Positions 15,844-24,688 of a stretch of DNA of 64,000 nucleotides are shown here, one piece after another. The position numbers and the translations under genes are program-made. How positions within the stretch are numbered: the first letter of the stretch is position 1; each line of letters opens with the position of its first letter. The DNA lies in contig OY970326.1 in NCBI GenBank assembly GCA_963717155.1, positions 1,798,001-1,862,000 of the forward strand, written 5' to 3'. The notes beneath the pieces are model-generated. The model was not told the DNA's origin, did not search any database, and saw nothing but the letters and a program-made list of their open reading frames with translations. This DNA is from G963717155 sp963717155. GTDB taxonomy: Bacteria; Actinomycetota; Thermoleophilia; Gaiellales; JALYLC01.

Positions 15844-17041
15844 CGACGGAGGCCTCCGGGAGGACCAGGCGCACCACGGCGCCCTCCCCCGCCCGGCTCT
15901 CCGCCCGCGCACGGCCGCCGTGCGCCTCGACGATGTGCTTCACCACGGCGAGCCCGAGGCCAGAGCCCGGGCTCGAGCGCGCCTGCTCGCCGCGGAAGAA
16001 CCGCTCGAACACGTGAGGCAGGTGCTCGGGGGCGATGCCCACGCCCGTGTCGGACACCGCGATCTCGACCTCCCCCGCCCTGCCGCGCACGCCGACCTCG
16101 ACCTCGGCGCCGCTGCCCGCGTACTTCAGCGCGTTGTCGACGACGTTCCCGATCACGACCTCGAGCAGCTGCTCCCCGATCGGGACGCGGAGCCCAGCGG
16201 CGGCGTCGACGCGCAGCGTCATGCCGCTCTGCCGGGCACGCACGACGCGCGAGGTGACGACTCGCTCCGCCACGGCCGACGCGTCGCAATCGCCCTCCGA
16301 GAGCGCCGCCTGCCCGCGATCGAGGGCAGCGAGCAGCAGCATCTCGTCGACGAGCTCGCGCATCCGCTGCACCTCGTGCTCGGCGGCCTGCACGAGCTCG
16401 GCGCGCTCACCGTCCGAGAGCGGCAGCGCAAGCGTGTCGACCAGTCCGACGATCCGCTGCAGCGGCGTCCGCAGCTCGTGCGAGACCGCGGCGGAGAACA
16501 GGCGCCGCGCCTCGCGGAAGTCGACATCCTCGGTCACGTCGACGAGCACCGCGACCGCGGCGCGACCATCGGCGTCCGGGTGCGAGCGCAGGTGTGCGAG
16601 CCACACGCGGCGCTCTGCGCCCGCCACCATCTCGACCTGGTCGACAGGCGGACCTGAGAGCACGCCAGAGATCGCATGCCCGAGCTCCGGTGCGAGCTCG
16701 GCCGCGAGGCCGCCGATGTCGACGCCCCCGAGCGCGACTCGCGCCGCCGCGTTGACGCGGACCACGCGTCCATCGCCATCGAGGATCAACACGGGAAGCG
16801 GCGTCGCCTCGAGTACCGCCTCGCGCGAGAAGAGCACCGCCGCGAGCTCGTCGCGATGGACGCGCTGGCGCATCATCCGCTTGAGCACGACCTCCGTCGG
16901 CTGGCCCTTCTCGGCTGCGAGCAGCTCACGCACCTGGCGGCGCTCGCGCCAGAACCACGCGACCGCGATACCCGACGCGGCGAGCACGACCACGATCAGC
17001 ACGGCGAGCCCGATGATCACAGGGCGAAGGGTACGCGCCAT
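15830..17041 (-). CDS. PhoR-like sensor histidine kinase
   Basis: 403 aa. One N-terminal transmembrane helix (residues about 8-30), a PAS-like domain (LPVLILDGDGRVVRVNAAAR), HisKA with the phospho-acceptor His in AAVSHELRTPLQRI, then HATPase_c with NVVDNALKY, DTGVGI and GSGLGLAVVKHIVEAHGG. The single-helix, PAS-containing architecture matches PhoR/SenX3. It is divergent from response regulator copy 2 and convergent with the DUF47 gene, so it sits between the two related regulators and may serve both. Confidence 0.9.
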   Translation of the reverse strand: MARTLRPVIIGLAVLIVVVLAASGIAVAWFWRERRQVRELLAAEKGQPTEVVLKRMMRQRVHRDELAAVLFSREAVLEATPLPVLILDGDGRVVRVNAAARVALGGVDIGGLAAELAPELGHAISGVLSGPPVDQVEMVAGAERRVWLAHLRSHPDADGRAAVAVLVDVTEDVDFREARRLFSAAVSHELRTPLQRIVGLVDTLALPLSDGERAELVQAAEHEVQRMRELVDEMLLLAALDRGQAALSEGDCDASAVAERVVTSRVVRARQSGMTLRVDAAAGLRVPIGEQLLEVVIGNVVDNALKYAGSGAEVEVGVRGRAGEVEIAVSDTGVGIAPEHLPHVFERFFRGEQARSSPGSGLGLAVVKHIVEAHGGRARAESRAGEGAVVRLVLPEASVVSGS

Positions 17042-17074
17042 GCGGGCTCGTTTCCTGCACCTACGGCCGGTGTC

Positions 17075-17096
17075 GTCACCGCTTCTTCACCAAACG
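17075..17096. promoter_or_regulatory. PHO-box-like 11-bp direct repeat
   Basis: GTCACCGCTTC (17075-17085) is followed directly by TTCACCAAACG (17086-17096). Two adjacent 11-base units sharing TCACC fit the actinobacterial PhoP box (GTTCACC plus 4). It lies between the divergent kinase (start 17041) and regulator (start 17147) genes. Confidence 0.5.
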
Positions 17097-17146
17097 ATGC
17101 CCAGCGCGTATCCCAAGAGCCCCAGACGCGGCTCTAGCCTTTTCCA

Positions 17147-17860
17147 ATGGCGTCGGTGCTGTTGATCGAGGACGACGGAGTCATCGCACGCTCGATCGGC
17201 GCCCACCTCCGTCACGGCGGGCTCGATGTCGAGTGGGCGCAGGATGGCGAGCGCGGGCTGCGCAAGCTCCGCTTCGAGCGCCCCGACGTCGCGGTCGTCG
17301 ACCTGATGCTTCCGGGCCTCGACGGCTGGACCGTGACGGAGCGCGCCCGCGCCGAGGGCATCGTGACGCCGATCATCGTGATCTCCGCGCGCGGCAGCGA
17401 GCACGACAAGGTGCACGCGCTCGAGATCGGCGCCGACGACTACCTCGCCAAGCCCTTCGGCATGCGCGAGCTCATCGCGCGCGTGCACGCCGCGCTCCGC
17501 CGCAGCCAGATCGCTCCCGTACCGCTCCGCACCGGTCCGATCTCCGTCCAGGGGCTCGTCGTCGATCCGGACCAGCAGCGCGCCTTCCTCGTCGGCGACG
17601 ACGGGACGCGCGTCGATACACGGCTCACGCCGACCGAGTTCCGGCTGCTCTGGGTGCTGGCCCAGAACAGCGGGCGCGCGATGAGCCGCGACGAGCTGCA
17701 GCAGCGCGTGTGGAACGTTCCCTACCGCCCGCGCGACCGTTCGGTCGACGTGTGCGTGCGCAAGCTGCGCGAGAAGATCGACCGTCAGGCGACGCATAGC
17801 TATCTCCAGACGCACTACGGCATCGGCTACAGGTTCGATCCCGCACCGCATGCGGCATAG
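17147..17860 (+). CDS. OmpR/PhoB-family response regulator (copy 2, PhoP-like)
   Basis: 237 aa, same architecture as the regulator at 14528: VEDDGVIA-type acidic pocket (IEDDGVIARS), phospho-acceptor in AVVDLMLPG, LAKPFG, then a winged helix with YRPRDRSVDVCVRKLREKI. The recognition helix is identical in the two copies, so they probably read the same DNA sites. A PHO-box-like repeat lies about 50 bases before the start. The polyphosphate genes follow on the same strand after 42 bases. Confidence 0.92.
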   Translation: MASVLLIEDDGVIARSIGAHLRHGGLDVEWAQDGERGLRKLRFERPDVAVVDLMLPGLDGWTVTERARAEGIVTPIIVISARGSEHDKVHALEIGADDYLAKPFGMRELIARVHAALRRSQIAPVPLRTGPISVQGLVVDPDQQRAFLVGDDGTRVDTRLTPTEFRLLWVLAQNSGRAMSRDELQQRVWNVPYRPRDRSVDVCVRKLREKIDRQATHSYLQTHYGIGYRFDPAPHAA

Positions 17861-17902
17861 CGCCTAGCGATCGTCGCCGACCGGGCCGGTACGATAAGCC
17901 CA

Positions 17903-18370
17903 GTGCGAATGGTACTTTTGCGACATGGAACCGCGGTCGCCCGGGGACTCGCCGGTCTCGACGACGCCGAGCGCCCCCTCGTAGCCGAGGGTGAGCGTGA
18001 GGCCCGCGACGCCGGCCGGGCTCTGCGCGCGCTCCGGGTGCGGCCGGATCGCGTCGTCACGAGCCCACTCGTACGCGCACTCCAGACGGCGCAGCTTGCT
18101 GCGGCAGAGCTCGGAGTCCCGCTGTTCGAGGACGACGCGCTGGCGCCCGGCTTGGACCGGTCGGCACTCGACGGACTGTTCGCACGCCACGACGGCGACT
18201 GCCTGGTGCTGGTCGGGCACGACCCCGACTTCTCGATGCTCGTTCGCGAGCTCGCCGGCGCCCACGTCTCGCTCGCCAAGGGAGGAGCCGCGATCATCGA
18301 CCTGCCGAGCGGCGAGCTGCGCTCGCTCCTGCGCCCGCGTGCGCTGCACCTGATCGCGAAGGCCGACTGA
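17903..18370 (+). CDS. sixA: SixA-like phosphohistidine phosphatase (histidine phosphatase superfamily)
   Basis: 155 aa, normal for SixA. RHG motif with the catalytic His in VLLRHGTAV; second Arg in SPLVRALQTA; second His in VLVGHDPDFS. Removes phosphate from phosphohistidine in proteins. The start is GTG 17903, with no ribosome site but a TACGAT -10-like box at 17890-17895, so a leaderless transcript is plausible. Its stop overlaps the ppk start by one base, tying it to polyphosphate metabolism. Confidence 0.85.
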   Translation: MRMVLLRHGTAVARGLAGLDDAERPLVAEGEREARDAGRALRALRVRPDRVVTSPLVRALQTAQLAAAELGVPLFEDDALAPGLDRSALDGLFARHDGDCLVLVGHDPDFSMLVRELAGAHVSLAKGGAAIIDLPSGELRSLLRPRALHLIAKAD

Positions 18371-20550
18371 TGGCGAGCCGGACGGGTGTACCACGGGCAC
18401 GACGGTCGGCCCCGCACGAGGAGGCGCGCCTGCTGAACCGCGAGCTCTCCTGGGTCGAGTTCAACGGGCGCGTGCTCGAGCTCGCACGCGACGAGCAGGT
18501 GCCGCTGCTCGAGCGGCTCCGCTTCCTCGCGATCTTCTCGTCCAACCTCGACGAGTTCTACATGGTGCGCGTCGCCGGCCTGCTCGAGTACTCGCGCACG
18601 GGCACGGGCCGCCGCCCGGGACCCGGCGAGCTGACGATCGAGGAGGTGCTCGCCGAGATCGCCGAGCGGACAGACCGGCAGATGCACGAGCAGATCCGCC
18701 TGCTCGACGAGCTCCTACCCGAGCTCGCGCGGCGCGGCATGCAGATCGTGACGCTCGAGGAGTGCGACGACGGGGAGCGGGCCGAGCTCTCGGCCGCGTT
18801 CCTGGGCGCCATCTTCCCCGTCCTGACTCCTCTCGCCGTCGGGCCCGGACGTCCGTTCCCGTACATCTCGAACCTCTCGCTCTCGCTCGGCGTGCTCGTA
18901 CGCGACCCGCAGTCGGGAGAGCGTCGCTTCGCTCGGGTGAAGGTGCCGGAGGTGCTCCCGCGGTTCTGGCCCGTCGGCGAGGGCGGACGGTTCCTGCCGC
19001 TCGAGCAGCTGATCGCGGCCCACCTCGGCACGCTGTTCCCCGGCATGGAGATCGAGGAGTCGTCGGCGTTCCGCGTGACACGCGACGCTGATCTCGAGAT
19101 CGACGACCAGTCGGACGACCTCCTGCAGGCGATGGAGACCGAGCTGCGCCGCCGGCGGTTCGGCGATGTCGTGCGGCTCGAGCTCAACGCGTCGACGTCG
19201 CCCGAGATGCGCGAGCAGCTGATCCACCATCTCGGGGTCACCGCGCGGCACGTGTACTCCGTCGACGGCCTGCTCGACTGCGCCGACCTGAACGAGCTCG
19301 TGTCGAAGGGACCGCCCGAGCTGCTCTGGCCGGAATGGCCCGGGATCACGTCGCCGGCGCTCCAGCCCCCGGGCGAGGGGCTGCAACCCGACGTGTTCGC
19401 GATCCTGCGCAATGGCGACGTCCTCGTGCACCACCCGTACGAGCGCTTCGACACCTCCGTCGAGGCGTTCGTCCGGCAGGCTGTGGATGATCCCGACGTG
19501 CTTGCGATCAAGCACACGATCTACCGGACATCCGGTGACTCCCCGATGGTGCCGATGCTGATCCGCGCCGCGGAGCAGGGGAAGCAGGCCGTGGTGCTCG
19601 TCGAGCTGAAAGCGCGCTTCGACGAGGAGCGCAACATCGGCTGGGCCCGCGCGCTCGAGCGCGCAGGCGTGCACGTCGTGTACGGCTTCGTCGGGCTGAA
19701 GACCCATGCCAAGTGCGCGCTCGTGGTGCGACGAGAGGGCGGCGGCATCCGGCGCTACGTCCACATCGGCACGGGCAACTACCACCCCCGCACGGCGCGC
19801 CTCTACACCGACTTCGGGCTGCTCACCTGCCGGCCCGATCTCGCAGCCGACGTGGCCGACCTGTTCAACTACCTGACCGGGTTCGCGCGACCCCGCCGCT
19901 ACCGCAAGCTGCTGGTCGCACCGCTCGACCTGCGCGAGCGGATCCTGGCCGAGGTGAGCCGCGTGGTCGAGAACCACACCGACGAGAGCCCCGGGCGCGT
20001 CGTGATGAAGATGAACTCGCTGGTCGATCGCGCGGCGATCGAGGCGCTGTATGCCGCGTCGCAGGCCGGCGTCCACATCGACCTCATCGTCCGGGGAATC
20101 TGCTGCCTACGGCCGGGCGTCCCGGGGCTGTCCGAGAACATCCGCGTGGTGTCGCTGCTCGGGCGCTTCCTCGAGCACGAGCGCGTGTTCCAGTTCAGCG
20201 ACACCGACGGGACGCGGACGTACATGGGGTCAGCCGACCTGATGCCGCGCAACCTCGACGCCCGCGTCGAGGTCGTGACACCGGTCGAGGACGCGCATGC
20301 CGCGAACGAGATCAACGAGGTGCTCGGCGCGTGCCTGTCCGACAACGTCCGGGCGTGGGAGCTGCAGGCGGGCGGAACATGGCAGCGGATCCGCCCGGCC
20401 GACGGCGCACCCGAGCGCTCCGCGCAGGACGAGCTGATGGCGCGAGCGCTCGCGGCGGCCGACCGGGCCGAGCGCGCGAACCTTGCCGACGAGACGCTCG
20501 AACGGGTCGTCAGGCGGCGCGGGCGGCGATCCGGCACGGAGACGGTGTGA
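18370..20550 (+). CDS. ppk: Polyphosphate kinase 1
   Basis: 726 aa, full length, uninterrupted. N-terminal domain LLNRELSWVEFNGRVLELA and SSNLDEFYMVRV are signature stretches; the catalytic region has VHHPYERFDTSVEAFV, IYRTSGDSPMV, the phosphorylated His in KTHAK, and HIGTGNYHPRTARLYTDFGL. Reversibly polymerises ATP gamma-phosphate to polyphosphate. Followed with a 4-base GTGA overlap by ppx, so synthesis and breakdown enzymes are made from one transcript. Confidence 0.96.
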   Translation: MASRTGVPRARRSAPHEEARLLNRELSWVEFNGRVLELARDEQVPLLERLRFLAIFSSNLDEFYMVRVAGLLEYSRTGTGRRPGPGELTIEEVLAEIAERTDRQMHEQIRLLDELLPELARRGMQIVTLEECDDGERAELSAAFLGAIFPVLTPLAVGPGRPFPYISNLSLSLGVLVRDPQSGERRFARVKVPEVLPRFWPVGEGGRFLPLEQLIAAHLGTLFPGMEIEESSAFRVTRDADLEIDDQSDDLLQAMETELRRRRFGDVVRLELNASTSPEMREQLIHHLGVTARHVYSVDGLLDCADLNELVSKGPPELLWPEWPGITSPALQPPGEGLQPDVFAILRNGDVLVHHPYERFDTSVEAFVRQAVDDPDVLAIKHTIYRTSGDSPMVPMLIRAAEQGKQAVVLVELKARFDEERNIGWARALERAGVHVVYGFVGLKTHAKCALVVRREGGGIRRYVHIGTGNYHPRTARLYTDFGLLTCRPDLAADVADLFNYLTGFARPRRYRKLLVAPLDLRERILAEVSRVVENHTDESPGRVVMKMNSLVDRAAIEALYAASQAGVHIDLIVRGICCLRPGVPGLSENIRVVSLLGRFLEHERVFQFSDTDGTRTYMGSADLMPRNLDARVEVVTPVEDAHAANEINEVLGACLSDNVRAWELQAGGTWQRIRPADGAPERSAQDELMARALAAADRAERANLADETLERVVRRRGRRSGTETV

Positions 20551-21428
20551 CCCGGCGCGTCGCCGTGGTCGACGTGGGCTCGAACTCCGTGCGGCTCCTC
20601 GTCTCCGACCTCGTCGGAGAGCGACCGGTCTTCGTGCACACCGACAAGGTGCTGGCCCAGATCGGCCGCAGCCTGGGCCGCGACGGGCGCATCGACGACG
20701 AGAAGATCGCGCGAGGTCGCCGCGCATCGTCGACGGCTTCGTCGACAGACGCCCGCCGGCTCGGCGCCCTGGACATCCGTGCGATCGCAACGTCGGCGAC
20801 GCGTGAGGCGGCGAACGGCGACGAGCTCGCCGAGCGCGTGCAGGCGGAGTCCGGCGTCGCGCTCGAGGTGATCGACGAGGACGAGGAGGCGCGACTCGCC
20901 TTCGTCGGCGCGCTCGCCTCGCTCGACGAGCCTCCCACGGGCGACGTGGGAGTGGTCGACGTGGGTGGCGGCTCGACGGAGGTCGTCGTCGGCGCAGATG
21001 GCGTCGTCTTCTGGTCGCATTCCTTCCGCCTCGGTTCCGGCCGGCTGAGCGACCGCTACATCCGCCACGATCCGCCTCGCCCGTTCGAGCTCGAACGCAT
21101 TCGCGAGAAGATCGACGCAACGCTGCCGTCGCGCGACGAGGTCCCCACCCCCGAGCACGGCCTCGCCGTGGCCGGCTCGGCAACCAACCTGCGTCGCATG
21201 GTCGGCCCGCTGCTCGACGGCGAGACGCTGGCCCGCGCGCTACGGCTGCTGTCCGACCGCCCGTCGCAGCAGATCGCCCGTCAGTTCCACATCGAGCCGG
21301 TACGCGCCCGGCTGCTGCCGGCCGGCGCGTTGATCCTCGAGGCCGCGATGTGGCGCCTCGACACGCCGCTCTGGGTCTGTCGCGGGGGCATTCGCGAGGG
21401 CGCGACGCTCGACCTGATCGCAGTCTAG
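20547..21428 (+). CDS. ppx: Exopolyphosphatase (Ppx/GppA)
   Basis: 293 aa. ASKHA-fold phosphatase: VVDVGSNSVRLLVSDL (phosphate 1), ATSATREAANGDEL, VVDVGGGSTEVVV (phosphate 2), VAGSATNLRRM. Shorter than E. coli Ppx, equal to the actinobacterial form. Residues about 57-68 are garbled (RRASSTASST), while the other frame there reads RIVDGFVD as expected, so two compensating indels (about +2 near 20725 and +1 near 20752) are likely sequence errors. GTG 20547 overlaps the ppk stop. Confidence 0.9.
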   Translation: MTRRVAVVDVGSNSVRLLVSDLVGERPVFVHTDKVLAQIGRSLGRDGRIDDEKIARGRRASSTASSTDARRLGALDIRAIATSATREAANGDELAERVQAESGVALEVIDEDEEARLAFVGALASLDEPPTGDVGVVDVGGGSTEVVVGADGVVFWSHSFRLGSGRLSDRYIRHDPPRPFELERIREKIDATLPSRDEVPTPEHGLAVAGSATNLRRMVGPLLDGETLARALRLLSDRPSQQIARQFHIEPVRARLLPAGALILEAAMWRLDTPLWVCRGGIREGATLDLIAV

Positions 21429-21430
21429 AT

Positions 21431-21898
21431 ATGGCGAAGGCCCGGCCCGTCCCGGTCGACCCCGAGGAGCCGTTCGGTGACGCCGCGCGTCGCGTGCTTC
21501 CCGTGCGCGCCAGCGAGCTCGTCGAGCAGATCCCAGGAGTGCGGCGGGGCGACGACATCGAACACCTGCACGACCTGCGGGTCTCGGCGCGCCGGCTCAG
21601 AGCCGTGCTCGAGGTCTTCGAAGGCGCGTTTCCGAAACGGCGGCACGCGGAGCTTCTGAAGGAGGTCAAGAGGCGCACCGAACGCATGGGCGAAGCCCGC
21701 GACCTGGACGTGCAGGTCGCGTTCCTCGACGAGTTCCTCGAGGCTGCAGCGCCCGGGGAGCGCCCGGGCGTGGAGTGGCTCATCGCGACGCTGCGAGCCG
21801 AGCGCGCGACCGCGTACAGCCGGCTCACCCCCGATCTCGACGCCCTCGAGCAAGGCGGGTTCCTCGATCGCGTCGACGGTCTGGCGGGTGAGCGGTGA
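21431..21898 (+). CDS. CHAD-domain protein, N-terminal half-like
   Basis: 155 aa. Carries the conserved CHAD helix HLHDLRVSARRLRAVLEVF with its His and basic residues, and RTERMGEARDLDVQVAFLDEF. CHAD domains bind polyphosphate through such basic patches. The protein equals about half of a normal CHAD unit (one four-helix repeat), and the other half is encoded by the next, overlapping gene (GTGA at 21895). Role in targeting to polyphosphate granules is inferred from the family and the ppk-ppx context. Confidence 0.8.
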   Translation: MAKARPVPVDPEEPFGDAARRVLPVRASELVEQIPGVRRGDDIEHLHDLRVSARRLRAVLEVFEGAFPKRRHAELLKEVKRRTERMGEARDLDVQVAFLDEFLEAAAPGERPGVEWLIATLRAERATAYSRLTPDLDALEQGGFLDRVDGLAGER

Positions 21899-22456
21899 AA
21901 CCGCGTCGCGTGCGCGGGCTCGACGCCGATGCCTCCGTCGCCAGGAACACGGCGCGCATCGTGCGCGTACGGGTGGACGAGCTCTACAGCTTCGATCCCG
22001 CCGTGCTCGATCCCGAGAAGGTTCGCGAGCTCCACGACATGCGCATCGCCGCCAAGCGGCTGCGCTACGTGCTCGAGATCGCAGGCCACTGCTTCCCCGA
22101 CGTGGGCGCCGAGGCCGAGGGTGTCGCACGGGCGCTGCAGGAGGTCCTCGGCGAGATCCACGACTGCGACGTCCTGATCCCGCGCGTCGACCGCGAGCTC
22201 GTGGCGCTGCGCGACCACGACGCGCTCGCGCTCGCGCGCCTGTCTCCCTCGACTCGAGTCACTTCCTGCGACGGTGCGCCGCGCGCCTGGCCGTGCCCGC
22301 TACCGGGGTCTCGAGACCCTCGCCGCCGCGCTCACGGCACGGCGCGCGCTCCTGCACGACGCGTTCGTGAAGCAGTGGTCGCAGGTGATCGAGGATGGCC
22401 TGCGCCCGCGCCTCGAAGCCGCACTGGACGAGGCCGACCCACCGCGCATACCCTAG
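21895..22456 (+). CDS. CHAD-domain protein, C-terminal half-like, one frameshift
   Basis: About 186 aa when joined. Second CHAD repeat: RELHDMRIAAKRLRYVLEIA, ALQEVLGEIHDCDVLIPRV, then after a +1 break near 22250 the expected RARYRGLETLAAALTARRAL and KQWSQVIEDGLRPRLEAAL. GTG 21895 overlaps the previous stop. Together with the preceding gene it makes a complete CHAD domain split over two cistrons. Confidence 0.78.
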
Positions 22457-22463
22457 GTAGGCG

Positions 22464-23243
22464 ATGGCCACCCACGAGGCAACCATGCTCGTCGCCGACG
22501 ACGAGGGGACGCGGACGATCACGCTGAACCGCCCGGAACGGCGGAACGCGTTGTCGCATGCGTTGATGCTCGAGCTGCAAGCGCTCCTCGACGAGACGGC
22601 GGTCGACAGCTCCGTGCGCGTGGTCGTGATCGCCGCCTCCGGGCCTGCGTTCAGCGCCGGGCACGACCTCGCCGAGATGGACGGCGCCACCAGCGAGTCG
22701 TACACCGAGCTGTTCCGCGTCTGCTCCGACCTGATGCTGGCGATCCATCGGCTTCCACAGCCCGTGATTGCGAGCGTACGCGGTATCGCGACCGCCGCGG
22801 GCTGCCAGCTCGTGGCAGCCTGCGATCTCGCCATCGCGGCCGAGGGTGCGCGCTTCGCGACGCCCGGCGTCCGCATCGGGCTCTTCTGCTCGACCCCGAT
22901 GGTCGAGCTATCCCGCGTGGTCGGGCGCAAGCGGGCGATGGAGATGCTGCTGACGGGCGAGCCGATCGACGCGGCGACGGCCGCCGACTGGGGCCTGATC
23001 AATCGCGTGGTACCAGCCGCCGAGCTCGACGAGGCGGTCGACGCGCTCGCACGCCGGCTCGCGCAGTTCAGCGCACGCACGATCGCGGTCGGGAAGCAGG
23101 CGTTCTACGAACAGCTCGACCATGGGCTGGCCAATGCCTACGAGCTCACCCGCGACGTGATGGCTCGCAACGCGGCCTCACCGCCGGCGCGGGAGGGCAT
23201 CTCCGCGTTTCTCGGCAAGCGCGACCCCGTCTGGCCCGAGTAG
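22464..23243 (+). CDS. Enoyl-CoA hydratase/isomerase family protein
   Basis: 259 aa, typical crotonase length. ITLNRPERRNALSHALM start, oxyanion-hole strand FSAGHDLAEMDG, GIATAAGCQLVAACDLAIA, and RIGLFCSTPMVELSRVVGRK. The glutamates usual for hydratase activity are not both evident (CSTPMVE region), so the reaction could be hydration, isomerisation or another crotonase chemistry. It starts 8 bases after the CHAD gene but is metabolically unrelated. Confidence 0.88.
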   Translation: MATHEATMLVADDEGTRTITLNRPERRNALSHALMLELQALLDETAVDSSVRVVVIAASGPAFSAGHDLAEMDGATSESYTELFRVCSDLMLAIHRLPQPVIASVRGIATAAGCQLVAACDLAIAAEGARFATPGVRIGLFCSTPMVELSRVVGRKRAMEMLLTGEPIDAATAADWGLINRVVPAAELDEAVDALARRLAQFSARTIAVGKQAFYEQLDHGLANAYELTRDVMARNAASPPAREGISAFLGKRDPVWPE

Positions 23244-23869
23244 GTCTTCTTCGGCCACCCACTTCCCGTGGTGCTCCTCCGCCCACCGTCGGTCGACGTC
23301 GCCGACGGTCATGCCGCGGAGCGCGTGTCGCGTCGCCGGGTGCAGCACCGCGAGGTAGATGTGGCCGGTCGACGAGCACGATCAGGATCCACGCGCCCCA
23401 GTCGTGGACGTAGACGGTTCCCGCGTAGCGGTAGGCCGTGTCCTGCTCGCCGTACCAGAGCAGGAGCCCGGTCACGGCCATCACGACCATCAGCCCGAGC
23501 GTGATCGCGGCGTTCAGCTTCTGGCCGGCGTTGAACCGGCCCTGCGGCGGCGGGCGATCGCCGGTCACGAGGCGACCCGGCCCTCCTGCCAGCCAGCGCG
23601 CGTCATCGCGGTCGAGGCGGTCGAGGTCGCGGGCCGTTCGGGCGAGCGCGCGCCGGTTGCCGAGCACGACCAGCGCGACGATCCCGATGCCGAGAACCGC
23701 GGCCGACCACAGGTGCCACGCCTTGGCCGTCGGCCGCGCTACGACGTTCGAGAGCGAGGGCAGGTAGAGCGCGAGCCCCGAGCCGAGCATCACGAAGAAC
23801 GTGCTCGCGAGCAGCCAGTGCAGCGGCGCGCTCGGTGCGCGAGAAGCGGCGGATGCGGGGCCTAGCCAT
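23178..23869 (-). CDS. Cytochrome b561-type membrane subunit, two frameshifts
   Basis: About 230 aa when joined. RIRRFSRTER then LHWLLASTFFVMLGSGLALYL (haem His in LHW), AWHLWSAAVLGIGIVAL, LNAAITLGLMVVMAVTGLLLW, VHDWGAWILIVLVTGHIYLA and the family-typical HPATRHALRGMTVGDVD tail. Breaks near 23826 and 23370 are both +1. Four helices and paired histidines match the formate-dehydrogenase-gamma/Ni-Fe-hydrogenase cytochrome b fold. ATG 23869 overlaps the stop of the molybdoenzyme gene upstream, so it is probably the haem membrane partner of that enzyme. Its 3' end overlaps the opposing enoyl-CoA hydratase gene. Confidence 0.75.
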
Positions 23870-24576
23870 ATCCGTTGGAGCGCCCGACCCAGGCATCGAT
23901 GTCGTAGCCGCGCTGCTCCCAGAAGCCCGGCGCGGCCTCAGCGTCGTAGCGGATCTCCTTCACCCACTTGACGCCCTTGTAGCCGTACATCTGCGGGCAC
24001 GACCATACGCAGCGGAGCGCCGTGCGCGCGGGTCACGGGCTTGCCGTTCATGTGGCGGGCGAGCATGGTGTCCTTCAGCTCGAACTGCTCGCGCGTCAAC
24101 TGGTCGACGTAGGGCTCCTCGAGGGACTGGAACGTGACGTAGCGCGCCGAGGGCTTCGGCTTCACGAGATCGGCGATGGTCGAGGCCCGAATCCCCTCCC
24201 AGTGCACGTTCGAGACCGTCCAGCCCGTGACGCAGTGGAAGGTCGAGACCTGGCGCTCGCCCGGGAGCGCCGCGACATCGCTCCAGCGCAGCGTGACCGG
24301 CTTCTCGACGAGTCCATGGATGTGGAGCTCGTACGTGGCCGGGTTGAACTTCGGGAACGGCGTGAGGATGCTGTAGATGCGCCAGCCGCCGCCGGGCACG
24401 AGCGCGCCGAGCCCGGCCGGCAGCGCGTTCGCCGCGCTGTTGACGACGCCCGCGATACGCGGCGCGATCGCGATCCCGCCGATGCCGGCGAGGATCGTGC
24501 CGAGGAACGCGGCGCGTCCGATGGGAAGCCCCTCGCGGCGAACCTCGCTCGGATGCTCGGGCAGATCTTGGGCCAT
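23862..24576 (-). CDS. Molybdopterin-dependent oxidoreductase (sulfite-oxidase/MsrP-like), one frameshift
   Basis: About 238 aa. N-terminal membrane or signal segment (AAFLGTILAGIGGIAIAPRI) is export-like but lacks a clear twin-arginine. The molybdopterin domain is clear: LHIHGLVEKPVTL, Mo-ligand Cys in STFHCVTGWTVSNVHWEG, SLEEPYVDQLT, RAHGAPLRMVVP, then after a +1 break near 23993 QMYGYKGVKWVKEI and the end GYDIDAWVGRSNGYG. Predicted to act outside the membrane with the adjacent cytochrome b as electron partner; substrate unknown. Confidence 0.82.
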
Positions 24577-24688
24577 GCTCGCACGGTAGATGGACGACCG
24601 CGAACGGCGGGCGAAATTCATATATGCCCCGTTTGGCGTACCGCGTTCGGGGTTCTTGCCCGTCAGGGACGACGCCGATCAAGAGCGT

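Noticed and set aside
18715..20076. A 453-codon frame antisense to ppk
   Set aside because: No recognisable domain, histidine/arginine-biased, mirrors the codon pattern of ppk.
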